From contig JAKZZE010000010.1 in the NCBI GenBank assembly GCA_024220505.1, forward strand, positions 124,001-188,000: a stretch of 64,000 nt of DNA, given 5' to 3'. A program made the translations under genes and the position numbers. Numbering within the stretch: position 1 is the stretch's first letter; each line of letters begins with the position of its first letter. Shown in pieces: positions 22,556 to 36,353 of the stretch. Source of the DNA: Rhizopus arrhizus. Taxonomy: Eukaryota; Mucoromycota; Mucoromycetes; Mucorales; Rhizopodaceae. A model generated the notes under the pieces. The model was not told the origin of the DNA. It ran no database searches and saw only the letters and a list, made by a program, of their open reading frames with translations.

Positions 22556-23919
22556 ATGGGAAATTGTATGACCTTGCCACAGATGTTTAATGTTAAGCGA
22601 ATGATCTGCATAGATAATACAGGGTCAAAGCAAGATAGTAAAAGAATGGCCATAACCCAAGAAGGAACGACAGCAATAACGGTTGATACAACCTTAGTTG
22701 TGGATTACACTACGATCAATAGAGAGAGAGAATTCCATAACGAGGAAACGTGCACTTATTGGCTACCAAAAGACGAGGAAGAGCAACAAAGATTGACAGG
22801 GGTAAATAATTGTTATATTGTATGGCAAAATAAATGCGATGACTTATGCTTTATGTAACTAGCAACATTTTGCTCTTAAGGAGTTATTTGAAGGGTAATA
22901 TAATTTTTGCTATCCAACTTACGTTGCACTCTTCCTAACAGCCTTTTATTGCAAAAGGAATCTTTCACGCAGCGTCCAAAAAAATTTAGATTTTGAAAAA
23001 GGCATCTCTGTACTGGATGTTGGCTGTGGGCCAGGAGCGTGGATCATGGTAAGATCTTATAGACAGTTTGTTTACCCGACATCAGAAAGTCTACACATGT
23101 CTTACTTTCTACTTGAACTTCGCAGGACATGACTCAAGACTATCCCAACTGCACATATCATGGTTGTGATATCGTAGATGTAACCAACAAGAACCTAAAG
23201 ATAGATCAGTTTACTTTCAATTTTGGAAATGTAATCCAGGGTCTTCCTTATGAGGATAATACATTTGATTTTGTCCAAATGAGGCTTTTTACTGCTGCTC
23301 TTCGTAAGGAAGAATGGCCTATAGCCCTGAAAGAGATCATACGTCTGACAAAGCCTGGAGGAATGATTCAATTAATGGAACCAGACTTTAGAGTAAGTTT
23401 GTAGTTTATTTGCTTTGATATTTCTAAGAATCTTTATGTGTATTGTAGCTATCAGAGGATGATTCCTCAGCCTACAATAGATTCATAAAAGCACGTATGT
23501 CTACATATATCTATTCCTCAGACTGAGTGAGTATTATACTCATTTTCTATAGTCGATTCTGTATGTACTTCCAAAGGACAGGATCTTCACATTACTTATC
23601 AGCTGGAAAAGCTACTTTTGGAAACCAGGTTGGTCAAAGTTACTGAACATGATACTCGGCATTGCAACATGAGTAAGGTTATAGATATATAGCTGGCGAA
23701 AGTATACTGAGGTTTATATTAGATTCCAATACAGCTACTGCAAAGAAGTTTGCTTGGGACTTTATTGAGTTAGCGAAAGGCACAATCTTGGGGATAAAGC
23801 CACTCATGGGAATAAGCAGTGAAGAGGAAATTTCGAAGTTCTTGAATGAACTCAGACATTGTTTAACCCATACAGACATCCATCTTTATGTAAACCGTAT
23901 TTCAGTACAAAAATTATAA
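22556..23919 (+). CDS. Tandem SAM-dependent methyltransferase, copy E (MGNC N-terminus)
   Basis: Exons: 22556-22801, 22863-22894, 22958-23048, 23126-23392, 23449-23494, 23553-23672 and 23723-23919. The product is 332 residues. It begins MGNCMTLPQMFNVK. Motif I is DVGCGPGAW; the GPG variant is still compatible with SAM binding. The core has YHGCDIVDVTNK, DFVQMRLF and LTKPGGMIQLMEPD. It shares promoter, exon 1 and exons 4-6 with copy D at near identity, but exons 2-3, their introns and exon 7 are clearly diverged. It is the only copy enclosed by the long inverted repeat. Confidence 0.87.
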
Positions 23920-24689
23920 TATACAAAGCATTTTATCCTAATGTTTTAAGAAATTTATAATTATGCAAAGAAAAAAGCATCAATACAGCTCAATATGCGA
24001 ATAAACAGTTGATAAGAATATCTCCTCTCATTTTTGAAAAACATATTCATTTTCATGGCGTCTCCAAAGTCTGATAAAAAAAAAGTGATCCGCTTTAAAA
24101 AAAAGAAAATATATGTTTGGCAAGTAACTTACAAAAACATATTAATCATGCTCAAGTTACCAATTGTTCTCAGACTGTGGTCCTCGAATACTGTAGAGAA
24201 AGCAGTAAATTTTATTTGGGTAATTGACGAGGACTGCTTCTGATGCTATATAGATATGAATCTTTGGTAGCTGCTATTTTTAACGATTTGCATAAATTTT
24301 TTTTTTTTTACTATTTTTTCTTGAGCCCATTAGGCATGTAAGCCTTGTTTCATTATCTTAGGTACTAAATGTCATTCTACTTCTGGTTTATAAGTTTGTA
24401 GCAATACGTGAGGCATTTTTAATGTTGAAGCCCATCTGAACGAAAACAATAATTTTTGCTAATTAATTCCGTTGCTATTTCTAAAGAACAGATTGAAAAA
24501 AAAAAGTTTGACTTGAGCTAATATTAATGTAAACATTGTGTAATCTGACGACGTAACCTGATTAATACGGATATTGAAATAGAATTAACTTGTATTAATT
24601 GGATCATTTGAATAGGTCTTTGCAAATAAACCTATTTAGAACAATATGGAGGTAACAAAGAATACCGAACCAACAATAAAATCAATCGT

Positions 24690-24812
24690 ACAGTGAATAC
24701 TAAAGAAGACATCCTGAGATACTTGAACAAACTTGAAAATAATTTACGTCTTGCAGACTGTGGACTTTATGTAAATCGTGCTTTGATACAAAGAGACAGT
24801 TGCACTGTGTAA
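24690..24812 (+). pseudogene. Relic of methyltransferase exon 7
   Basis: Reads NTKEDILRYLNKLENNLR and continues to a TAA, matching the second half of exon 7 in copies A-E (SKEDILNYINELRYCLS in copy C). No other exons or promoter are seen nearby, so only the gene tail survives. Confidence 0.55.
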
Positions 24813-25591
24813 ATTATATAATTTAGGGGAGAGGGGATAAAGGTTTCAGAATGCTCTTTGTACTTCTTTGTTCATAGAAGAATATAAATGTAGTATACAA
24901 TAAAAAAAAAAAAAGATGATGCTAATTGAATTGCCATCATGTTCGCAAGTAAAAAGTATAAGAGCAATACATAATGCTTGACATTTATGTAGTTCACATC
25001 AGGAATTTCTATAAATCAAATAGTTTAATTTGGTGTTCAATAAACCCCCTGCTGTATATAACACAAATGATTAGAAAAATAAACAACCGATCAATGACAA
25101 TTTGTTCTATTTACATCAAATGACGTTTAAAATGGAAACAATAGGCCGACTATTTAACAGTGATGACTTGGAAAGTGATATATAAATCTTAAACCTACAG
25201 TGATCTGTTACAAATAGGGAACGAACAATAAGCACGCAATCTAAAGGGTTCAATCACATTTAGTGTAAGGCGACACAAATGAATAATTTTTTAGCGTGGC
25301 ACAATGGAGACGCAAATCATTAGAAAAAATATTTAATCGACTCATTAAACTTGATCATGATTTATTTATTCATACTTTCAAGTCTAACCTTTCGTCCCAC
25401 AGATTAAGGAAAGCACTAGTACAAAGAAAAGAAAAATGAGTGTATGATGCTTTGCCCACACTTCATAGATTCTTTGTTATTTATTTATATATTTTTGTCT
25501 CATTGATTTATGATGTTTTCATAATAGTCTTACAAAAAAAAAAAAAAGGATTATTTCACAAACAGCATATCTTACTATATCTAGTAAAATC

Positions 25592-26063
25592 CACATAATT
25601 TCATATCACGGAACCAAGCCCCTCAGACAATACATTTTACCTATCAGGCACTTTACTCGAACTGAGTATATGGCTTGATAAACAACCATCGCATTTAGTC
25701 CCGAACGAAGCCATCAGATATGAGACGCTGGAACACTATGATCTCAAAGCTCTTAGAGAGCTTAGGCTGTCTTGGAGCAGGTCCGTAATACAATTCAATC
25801 CAAATCAACAAAAGAAGTCTATTTGTGTGTATGTCTGTGTGTATGCGTATATATAAAGGTCACAGAAAGCAAATAACTCGTCCATTCTGATCTTTTTGCT
25901 TAGTGATACAAAGGCCAAGGGAGGAATCAGTTTATGTTGAAAGCAGAGAGAAGTTGGCATCGAACTCAACATATTTAGTTTCACTACTATTGATAGCTAA
26001 ATCCTAAGTGGTCCCTTTTTTTTTCTTTTTTTTTTTGGCTTGAGATCATTTTCAAATTGAAAA
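25592..26063 (-). repeat. Inverted repeat arm 2 (about 472 bp)
   Basis: Near-identical reverse complement of 21563-22042; the few differences include length changes in the A/T run. The spacer between arms is about 3.55 kb and contains copy E. Confidence 0.88.
25602..25780 (+). pseudogene. Gene fragment inside inverted repeat arm 2
   Basis: Same fragment as in arm 1, here on the plus strand. It opens just after a TAA at the repeat edge and runs to AGCAG|gtccgt. It seems to be a captured single exon, not a gene. Confidence 0.45.
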
Positions 26064-26816
26064 TTTCCTTGAACTCCTTTCTCTCCCCCATTTTATCCTC
26101 CCGTTTTCAAAATGATATGATCAGATTTTCAAGGGGAAAAGATAACGCGCACTTTTCTAGGATAAGCAAAGTGCAATGTACTCAAGTTACGTTAGACTGC
26201 CAATAATATGGGAATTTCAGTCAGGTTGACTGCAATTGAAACATGACAGTTTGTAAGCATTGTCAACAATAAAACATATTTGATTGGTTAAGCATGCTTT
26301 ACTGGTACATACACTACACGTTCTTTCATCTACTAAACAGAATAGCATGTGAAGAAGAAGCATTGATCATTACACAAAAGAGATATCTCTATTTTCATTA
26401 TTAACTCAAAGGCTAATTGATGTGTCATTTGTTGCGTATGTCAATGGGCAAGAGCCGATTATATAGGAGCACATTCTATTATTCTAACAAAGATACATGA
26501 GTTCTTTTTGTCTTGAGACCATTCTCTTTTAATTTTGCTTTCTGGCTTAGTTAAAATGTATAACATTTAAGCACGGACGACATCTCCAGAATTGGGAAAA
26601 TCTATAAAACTGAGCAACTAGCTGAGTTTGTTTAAAAAATAAAAATAAAAAATAAACAAAAACTTTCATGTGAATAAAAGGGGATCTTCTCTTAGTATTG
26701 AACCATAAATGGGAATTGCGCGGAGAGAGAGAGAAAGAGAGAGAGTGGGTGTAATACAGAAAAAAAAACAATAAAAAATTGCGGGTTCTTTTTTTTTTCT
26801 TCTTTCTTTTTTCTTT

Positions 26817-29038
26817 ATGAAAAATTACACAGTTGAAGTAGGTCCTGAACAACCACAAGGAGGCCGTACACGAAGATCTATTTTTTCTCCAGATGCTCTC
26901 GTTCGTGTTCCGGCCCCTCATATCCATACGCTCTATGATGTATTGGTCAATAGCGCCAAGAGGTTTCCTGATCGAAAAGGATTTGGATTTCGAAAGGTAG
27001 ATAAAGTGGTTGAAGAAGAAAAAGAGGTATCCAAGTTTATAAATGGAGAAGAGGTCAAGGAAAAGAAGACTTGGAAATATTTTCAATTGTCACCTTATTT
27101 TTATTTAACCTACCGAGAGGCCTCCAGATTAACACATGATGTGGGTGCTGGTTTGGTCCAGTTGGGACTAAGGGAAAAATCAAAAATTGAAATCTTTTCT
27201 CCTACAAAGTAAGTCCATCATTTTTAAAATTAATCTAGAAGTCCTCATTCAGTTTCTTTTAAATAGTATGTATTGGCTATTGACAGCTCATGGCTGTTTC
27301 ACTCAAAATATGACCATTGTTACTGCCTATGATACATTGGGTGAAGCTGGTTTACTTCATTCAATGAACGAGACTGAAGTAGAGGCTGTCTATACTGTGG
27401 GTGAGCTGCTTACCACGGTTTCCAAGGTGGCCAATAAATGCCCTAGCTTAAAATACATCATTTACAGTGGTGAAATCAAATGGGATGTGCTCGAGAAGGT
27501 GCAAAAATCAGTCTCTCAAAAGGTTATCTCATTGGATGAGGTGGCAAAACTAGGAAGAGAACACCCAAAGGAACCAAGACAACCGGAACCAGAAGATCTG
27601 TGCTGCATTATGTATACATCTGGAAGTACAGGAAACCCAAAGGGAGTGATGTTGTCTCATAAAAATATTATTGCTGCCAGTAAGTTGTATTGAAAAAAGA
27701 AAAGCATATCTTAAAGCATTATTCTAGTTGCTGGTGTAAATACAATTCTTGGTCATTTGGTTACTGATCATGATTCAATGATGGCCTATCTTCCTTTAGC
27801 TCACGTATTAGAGTTTGTAGTAGAAAACCTTTGTATATTTTGGGGTGCCACGTAAATAAATTGACATGGTTATACGCATACGATTTTAACATCAATCATA
27901 GACTCGGTTATGGTTCGGTGCGTACACTGACCGATAGCTCTGTTCGTAACTGTAAGGGAGACATCAAGGAATTTAGACCTACCCTGATGACTGGTGTACC
28001 TGCCGTATGGGAATCGATTCGTAAGGGTGTCCTTGCCAAATTGGCCTCTGCTTCACCCAAGGCGCAAAAGATGTTCCACAAAGCCTATGCTACTAAAGCT
28101 TGGCTTCTCGAACGTCATTTACCTACAAGATTTATTGACAAAGTTGTCTTTAACAAGATCAAGGACCAGGTCGGTGGCAGACTTCGTTTTGCTCTCTCAG
28201 GAGGCGCCCCAATGTCTATCGAGACACAAAAATTTTTATCGGTGACTGTGTGTCCCATCTTGGGTGGATTTGGTATGACGGAAAGTAAGTGTCTGATGAA
28301 AATAATAAAGAGAAAGGGTAGGTGTTAACTTGTATAGGCTGTGGTATGTGTTGTATTATGATTCCAGAACAATTTGGATATGGTCATGTAGGCTCACCTG
28401 TACCCTGCTGTGAAATCAAACTGGTTGATGTTCCTGAAGCCAACTACTTTTCTACCAACCCAAAACCTCAAGGTGAGGTTTGGGTACGTGGTCCGGCCAT
28501 CACTAAGGGATATTGGAAACGAGATGACTTGACGCAAGAAACATTTACGGAAAATAATTGGCTTCAGACGGGTGATATTGCTGAATGGAACGAGAATGGT
28601 ACGTTGAGTATCATTGATCGTAAAAAGAATTTGGTCAAATTGAGCAATGGTGAATATATTGCACTTGAAAAATTAGAATCGATTTACAAGAGTTGTTTGT
28701 ATGTCACCAATATCTGTATTTATGCTGACCCCCTTTTCCCCAAACCGGTTGCTTTGGCTGTTGTCTCTGAGCCTGTCATTCGTCGCTTAGCTACTGAGAA
28801 GAGTGTGAGTGAGACGGATTGGGTAAAGCTTTGTGAGCATGAGACGATCAAGAAAACTATTTTACAAGCTCTTTTGGCACAAGCCAAAGAAGGAGAATTG
28901 AAGGGAGCAGAACTCATCAATGATGTTCATCTGTGTCATGAGGAATGGACAACGGATTCGGGTATGTTGACTGCTGCTCAAAAGATAAAACGTCCTGAAA
29001 TCACAAAAGCATACAAAAAGGAACTGGATGCCATGTAA
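26817..29038 (+). CDS. FAA: Long-chain acyl-CoA synthetase (AMP-binding enzyme)
   Basis: Five exons: 26817-27208, 27267-27679, 27728-27851, 27902-28284 and 28338-29038, giving 670 residues, the usual size for fungal Faa/ACSL proteins. It activates long-chain fatty acids to acyl-CoA via acyl-AMP. The P-loop/AMP motif is YTSGSTGNPKGVMLSH. Further features are YLPLAHVLE, ALSGGAPMS, GGFGMTES (A5 region), LQTGDIAEW and the FACS-type DRKKNLVKLSNGEY. The N-terminus MKNYTVEVGPEQ has no clear targeting signal. The Cys-rich GCGMCCIM just after the A5 motif is unusual next to the more common TETCG/TCA series. Which Faa paralogue this is cannot be told. Start chosen at the only ATG that opens the conserved N-terminal region. 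Confidence 0.93.
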
Positions 29039-29256
29039 ATTATATCTAGTGGCTTTGAATATTTATTTACTAATATCTTTTTACAATAGGAATGCTAAAC
29101 AAAAGGCTTAAAAAATTAAATTTATACCATTCAATCTATCTTAATAATACTAATAAATACAGTTCTTTGATACATTCTGTGTGACTATCTGAATAGTAAA
29201 AAAAAAAAAAAAAGAAAAAAAATCCATGCAGGAACAATTTTTTTTTGTTTATAAAA

Positions 29257-31220
<1,964 letters not shown>

Positions 31221-32778
31221 ATGTTGAAATATGAAATTAAAAAAGCTTCAGTTGAATATTTATGTAAAGAAAGGAATTGTTCTTTTCTTGGTGTGTATGA
31301 ATAAAAGACGAATACAAAAAAAGCTATCCATTAGACACTGTTTGCCAAATAAGCCTTTGTATCTCTTTATGTATTAAAGCGTATGAGTTGGTTAATAGCT
31401 TTGAATACATAAACTCCAATGGCGAAAACTCTGTTCTTGTAACGCTTCAACCCAAATGAAGCCTTGTCGCTTGCAATCAAAAGAACTCAAATAATCATTT
31501 GCAGCTAACTTTTAAGTATACAAAATTTAACGATATCTGCTCAACTTTTAATTAAAACCGGGAACTCTCTGTATAAGCAGCTATCGCAGTTTCTTGATAG
31601 TGAAGCTTACAATATATATATATATTATCAAACTAGAAAACATTATTACTGATAATAAGTCTTGTTTTGAATTAGTTGGACAAATGTATTGATTTTACAA
31701 AAAGTATTGCGTCCAAATGGATCAAAAATCTAACTGGAACAAAGATCCAACTAAAACAAAGAACAGTCTAGTTTGCGTTGAGATACTGTAAGATAAATCC
31801 AAAAAGCAAATAAGTGCTACAAGTAAGCATGAAAGCCTTATGATGAAGGAGTTTAAGCCAGTAGTGAAGTTATAAGCTGTTGTTAAGTACAAGGACATGT
31901 AATGACTCTAACTAATATGAAAAAATAAAAATAAAAAAAACTGATGTTTTATCAAGAGGATACCATTTAAAATAAGCTCCAAGACAAGCAAAGCTTTATA
32001 TATAAAAAGCTGATGCCTTTTTTTGAAAACACATTACAAGTAATTGTTAGTTTAAAAGTCATTAATAATCTTTTATTGAATATGGGATGATTATGCTGCT
32101 TGGCAAAATAAAAAAGGACCTCAAATTGCCCATGTCCGTGTAACCAGCCCCAGTCATTGTAAGTACAAACACGTCAAAACGTGTATCCGGACGATCACAA
32201 ACATGAACAGCTTACATTTAGAGAATGAATCTGATATTGAGGCAGCTAATGTTTGTATAATGCTTTCCTTACTTTGCTTGATCCAATAAACCAACTCTTA
32301 ATGTGTTCTCTTTCCTCCTCCTTTTTTTTTTTTTTTTTTTACAAAGGATTTATACAAAATAGTAAAATGGTCTATATCGGGTTAAAAGAGGATAATCATA
32401 GAAGAATCCAAGAATTCCCTGCAGTAGTTCATTTGTACCACTTTGCATAAATAGATTAAATGCAATAGAAAGGATAGGCAGTAGTACTATAACAAATAGA
32501 AACTAGTATCGATTTAAAGTTGAAATAGTCTAGTACATTATAATATGTATAACTATTAAGAACCTTCTTCTTTTTATAATAACAACAGGGTGATTTCCCA
32601 TGTTCGGAGATGTTAATTGTAAAATCTATAACCATTGATCTGATAAATCATGTTTTAATCAACAAGAAGATCAGATAATTTTATTGTTACACTAAATGAA
32701 TATATGGATCGGCTTCCATCTTTTTTTTATATAAATTCAATTTAAGTACACGATAGGCTCATTTTTTTTATTTTAAGC
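31221..32778. other. Intergenic region with exon-like relics
   Basis: About 1.6 kb between RCM1 and the ferric-reductase gene. Most is AT-rich and featureless. Two coding-like pieces at about 32084-32159 and 32346-32450 are discussed as a finding. Confidence 0.45.
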
Positions 32779-34610
32779 ATGTATAACAGAACCGCAACAC
32801 CCTTGTTTACTTGTGCCTATTCATATGCTATATTTTGGTGGGGCTTATTTTCTCTTTACTGTATTGGTTACCAACTCAATCGGTTACGTATCTACTTTAT
32901 CCGAAAGAAACGAATCGCTGGCCAAGAAAAGATAGTGACATCCTTACCTGGAGTTCATCTTTTTTCATGTCTTAATCATGTTATAAGAATTCCCTTTGTA
33001 ACCGAGATGATTCCTATAAAGCATATCATTGGCGTCTTTCTTTTCCTTGTCATCAATGTGATCTTTATCCTCTATGCTCCTTTTAAGATGCAAACGGATT
33101 TTTATATATGCTCTATTGGTATCATGGAACGTCGTGCTGCCTTTGTAGGTATGGTCAATTGGGGGTTTGTCTTTTTCCTGGCTCAAAGAAATTCAATTTT
33201 ACCTAAAATGTCTGGTCTTACATTTGAAGAACTCATTCCTTTTCATCGGTGGGTCTCTCGTATTGGCTTGGCTGAATTTATGACTCATTTTGTTTACAGA
33301 ATGTAGGTTTCAGACTTTTACTATTCAAGTTACTTATATATCTTTAGGTATGAAGGCTACCTTGTACGACATGTTGCAAAAGACACCCTTTTCTATGATT
33401 GGGTGCAAACTTCTGGCACCATTTCCATGCTTGGTTTTCTTTTGCTATTTGTTACCTCCTTTGAGTATATTCGCCGTCACTATTTTGAAATATTTTATTA
33501 TTGCCATATTATTGGTATTATTGTGGCCATCATCTTTGCTTGCATTCACGAAATCAGTTGCTTCGTCTTCTTTATCCCTGCAACCATCCTTTGGGTTATT
33601 GATCGTGCTATACGTTCTTATCAATCTTGGATAATTAAATCCACGTCGGTTCGGTTGGATGAGGTCGCATCAACAACGGCAACACAAGAAGGCATCTTTC
33701 GAGTTCTATTTGAGTACCCTGGTATGGCTAATTTCAGACCGGGTCAATACGTATTTGTGTCCATGGCTAAAAGAGGCAGCCGTCTTTTGGGATATGCTAA
33801 TTGGCACCCATTCACCATCTCTGAAATCTTTCGTTTCAATCAAAACGATCATGCTATTGAAGAACGTGTAATTGATGGTATATCAGAAAAGGAAAAGAAT
33901 TCTGAAGGTCAAGTACATGGTCTATCCGGTCTTCGTCGCCGTGCCAATCTAAGCGGTGATGTGACTGTGGCCACTTTCCACGCCAAGGCTCTCGGTCGAT
34001 ATACAGAGGATATCCTGAATGCCGTTTCCCGAAATGAGCCTATTCAGGTTGCTGTGGACGGTCCTTTTGGTCCTCAACTTCAGTACCAAGATTATCCTGT
34101 TGTTTCCCTCTTTGGAGCTGGTATTGGTGTTACACCTGCTATGGTCATTGTTAAGGATTGCATTGAACGTAGATCAATTGGCATCAAGACGGTTACTACT
34201 GAGCAAATCTATCTCACTTGGGCTATAAAATCCTCTGGTAAATGCTGTTCTTTTCTAATCGTAAAATCAATCATAACATTTTTTTAATAGAGGAAATAAT
34301 TCCTTTTACGGATATGTTTACTTATTGGCATGATACAATCAGCAAGACTATTTTGCCCATCAATTTGAGCTTTAACGTCTATGTGACTCGTATGAAAGAG
34401 GGACCTGATTATTTTGAAGACATGTATGGTTTCAATATTATTTATGGTTCAAGACCTGATGTGAGCCGTAGTCTAGATAAAGTCAAGACACTCCATCCTC
34501 ATCAAAGAGTTTGGGTTCATACATGTGGACCAACTGCTCTAACGAAGACAGTAGTGAATGAAGCCGCTAAACGTCACTTTGTTTCTCATAATGAAACCTT
34601 TGAGTTTTAG
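32779..34610 (+). CDS. Ferric-reductase-type transmembrane oxidoreductase (FRE/NOX family)
   Basis: Three exons: 32779-33302, 33348-34237 and 34291-34610, giving 577 residues. Several membrane helices occupy the first ~290 residues (GVFLFLVINVIFILYAPF; later FYYCHIIGIIVAIIFACIH). Histidines placed for two hemes occur in PFHRWVSR, FMTHFVYR, YYCHIIG and ACIHEIS. The cytosolic half has the FAD motif HPFTIS (before it RPGQYVFVSM), the NADPH-binding GAGIGVTPAMVIV and a C-terminal HTCGPTAL. The family moves electrons from NADPH across the membrane to Fe3+/Cu2+ or oxygen. The histidine spacing and lack of EF hands favour a metalloreductase, but a NOX-like role cannot be excluded. No iron-transport partner gene lies next to it. 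Confidence 0.88.
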
Positions 34611-34946
34611 CTTACTCTATACCAAGACTTATATAGATATATTATATGCAGCTTTTTACTTGTAGTTATAATGAAAATTAAATATATTGCTATTACATCT
34701 TTAACTTGTAGTCTATAAAGTTTTAAATTTAAAATAAGAGGAATAGAACGTCATTTTAGTGAGAATGCTGTATTATCAAAAAGACAGCTCTTTATCGCCA
34801 CAATGAACCACCAAAAGAAAAGGAAAAATCCTTATTTTTTTTATAAGGTACATCGTGGATAAGTCGATAGGAGGAAAAGCAAATGTAAAGAAGAAAATAA
34901 ATTTGATTTTTTATTACTTCTTTAGTGAAAAGCACAAGAAGTGTAT
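34611..34946. other. Convergent 3' flanks
   Basis: 336 bp between the reductase stop and the stop of the zinc-finger gene on the other strand. AT-rich; nothing else seen. Confidence 0.6.
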
Positions 34947-35423
34947 TTAATTATCGAAAACCAAACATGTATCTAGTTTCTTGATAATGATTCTCATGGC
35001 TTCATTAGCCAAGTCTTCAGCAGACTCTTCTCTAGCTGATATTCTACTATGTCGTGCACTTAGGATCCTCACCTTTCGACGCCCACTCTCCTTTTTCTTA
35101 TCTTCATTGTAATCATCCTCATCCTGATCCTTGAGTTCATAGGGTTCATGTTCTTTCAAGATATGTTTTTCAAGATTTTCTAAAGTCCGAGTATGGTATG
35201 AACAACCAGTACAGGCATGGTGCACTGAAGCACCGGGAAATGAAGGATCTTCAACATAGATATATTTATTCGTGTTGGTTCTTCTGCCAACCTGTTTTCG
35301 ATTTTTAAATTCTACATTGTGTATACTTTGATAATGTCTTCTTAACGAATAGAGATTTGCATACTGTTTGTGACAGAGGTGGCATGTATTGCATAATCGG
35401 ATAATTTTTTGTTCAGAAAGCAT
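34947..35423 (-). CDS. Small C2H2 zinc-finger protein
   Basis: A single uninterrupted frame of 158 residues on the minus strand. The first finger is CHLCHKQYANLYSLRRHYQ followed by SIH. The second is CTGCSYHTRTLENLEKH followed by ILKEH; both fit C-x2-C-x12-H-x3-5-H. Between them is a basic linker, and after them an acidic stretch (KDQDEDDYNEDKKKE) and basic residues. It is probably a nucleic-acid-binding protein; targets unknown. The ATG at 35423-35421 is the first in frame. Convergent with the reductase gene. Confidence 0.75.
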   Translation of the reverse strand: MLSEQKIIRLCNTCHLCHKQYANLYSLRRHYQSIHNVEFKNRKQVGRRTNTNKYIYVEDPSFPGASVHHACTGCSYHTRTLENLEKHILKEHEPYELKDQDEDDYNEDKKKESGRRKVRILSARHSRISAREESAEDLANEAMRIIIKKLDTCLVFDN

Positions 35424-36353
35424 TGTATAAGCTGAAAGAAAAGATTTTTATTGCTGTTTCTCTTTTTAATATGTTTTTTAACCATTTTATAAAGAATTTA
35501 AAGTAAAAGTTTCTTTGTCCTCTTCATTCTGAAATTAACAGATAATGAAACAAAACAACCTTTAAAAAATGCTTTTAACTTTGTTTATCATTCAAGTACA
35601 TATACAAATTTGCAATATCATTTGAAATTTGCTCTTTGGGTTTATTTGTGACAAAGGCTGTACACTGTTACTTTAAGCGAATCAGAGAATATTTTTAATT
35701 TTTTGTTATTCTTGCAATTCATATAGGAAAATAATCCTTATCAATGAACTGTGATAAAATAAGCAATGATTAACATGACTTTAAGCTTCTGTTAGAAAAG
35801 GTTTCATTGTGGGTACTTCACTTTAAAGCCATTGTATCAAGGTACCAGGCATAGTTATACTTTAATAAGTTTTATAAAGTTCAGTAAAAACAATTCAAAT
35901 GTCGAAAAAAATTGTAATTCCTAGTAGGGTCTTAAGAAAAAGACACCATAATGAGTCCTACAGTACTAGTAGACGCTTCTGCTTACGATTATGTTGGATT
36001 GAGCCTCTGTGAAGTACACTTTCTAAAAATAAAATGTGTTTGAAATCGGAATTTAGAAATATTAAAAACCGAAAGGTAACGAGATATTTTTTAACAATAA
36101 CATGCTATATTTTGTTTATTATTCTCACATTTTATAAAGCTTTTATGGTAATGAGAGTCTTGATGACTCATTGCTTGAAACTGCTTATTATGACAAGCTG
36201 AGTCATCTGTTCCTGAATTATGTTGTTCTTATTTATAATACATTGCGCACCCACAAAAAGACCTGATGACTGAGACTATGGCGGTGATTAAATATATCGG
36301 CTAAGAATAAAAGGAGTTGCCTTTAAACACCGTTTTTCCTAATAAAAACTAAA
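35424..36353. other. Divergent intergenic region, zinc-finger gene and AspRS
   Basis: About 930 bp of AT-rich sequence between two divergent start codons. A 31-codon frame at 35951 has no support. No regulatory element is recognised with confidence. Confidence 0.5.

Larger units (their letters stand above)
23920..26816. other. Region between copy E and the acyl-CoA synthetase gene
   Basis: About 2.9 kb. It holds a methyltransferase exon 7 relic (24690-24812), inverted-repeat arm 2 (25592-26063) and the acyl-CoA synthetase upstream region with a GA-rich stretch at about 26720-26746. The 24034-24243 frame is Lys-rich AT sequence without support. Confidence 0.45.

Noticed and set aside
7467..23919. 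CRISPR-like or phage-like explanation for the repeated block
   Set aside because: The repeats are full genes with introns and a eukaryotic gene structure, not short direct repeats with spacers.
26547..27086. 179-codon minus-strand frame over the acyl-CoA synthetase start
   Set aside because: Antisense to the first exon of a clear AMP-binding enzyme and to its promoter repeats.
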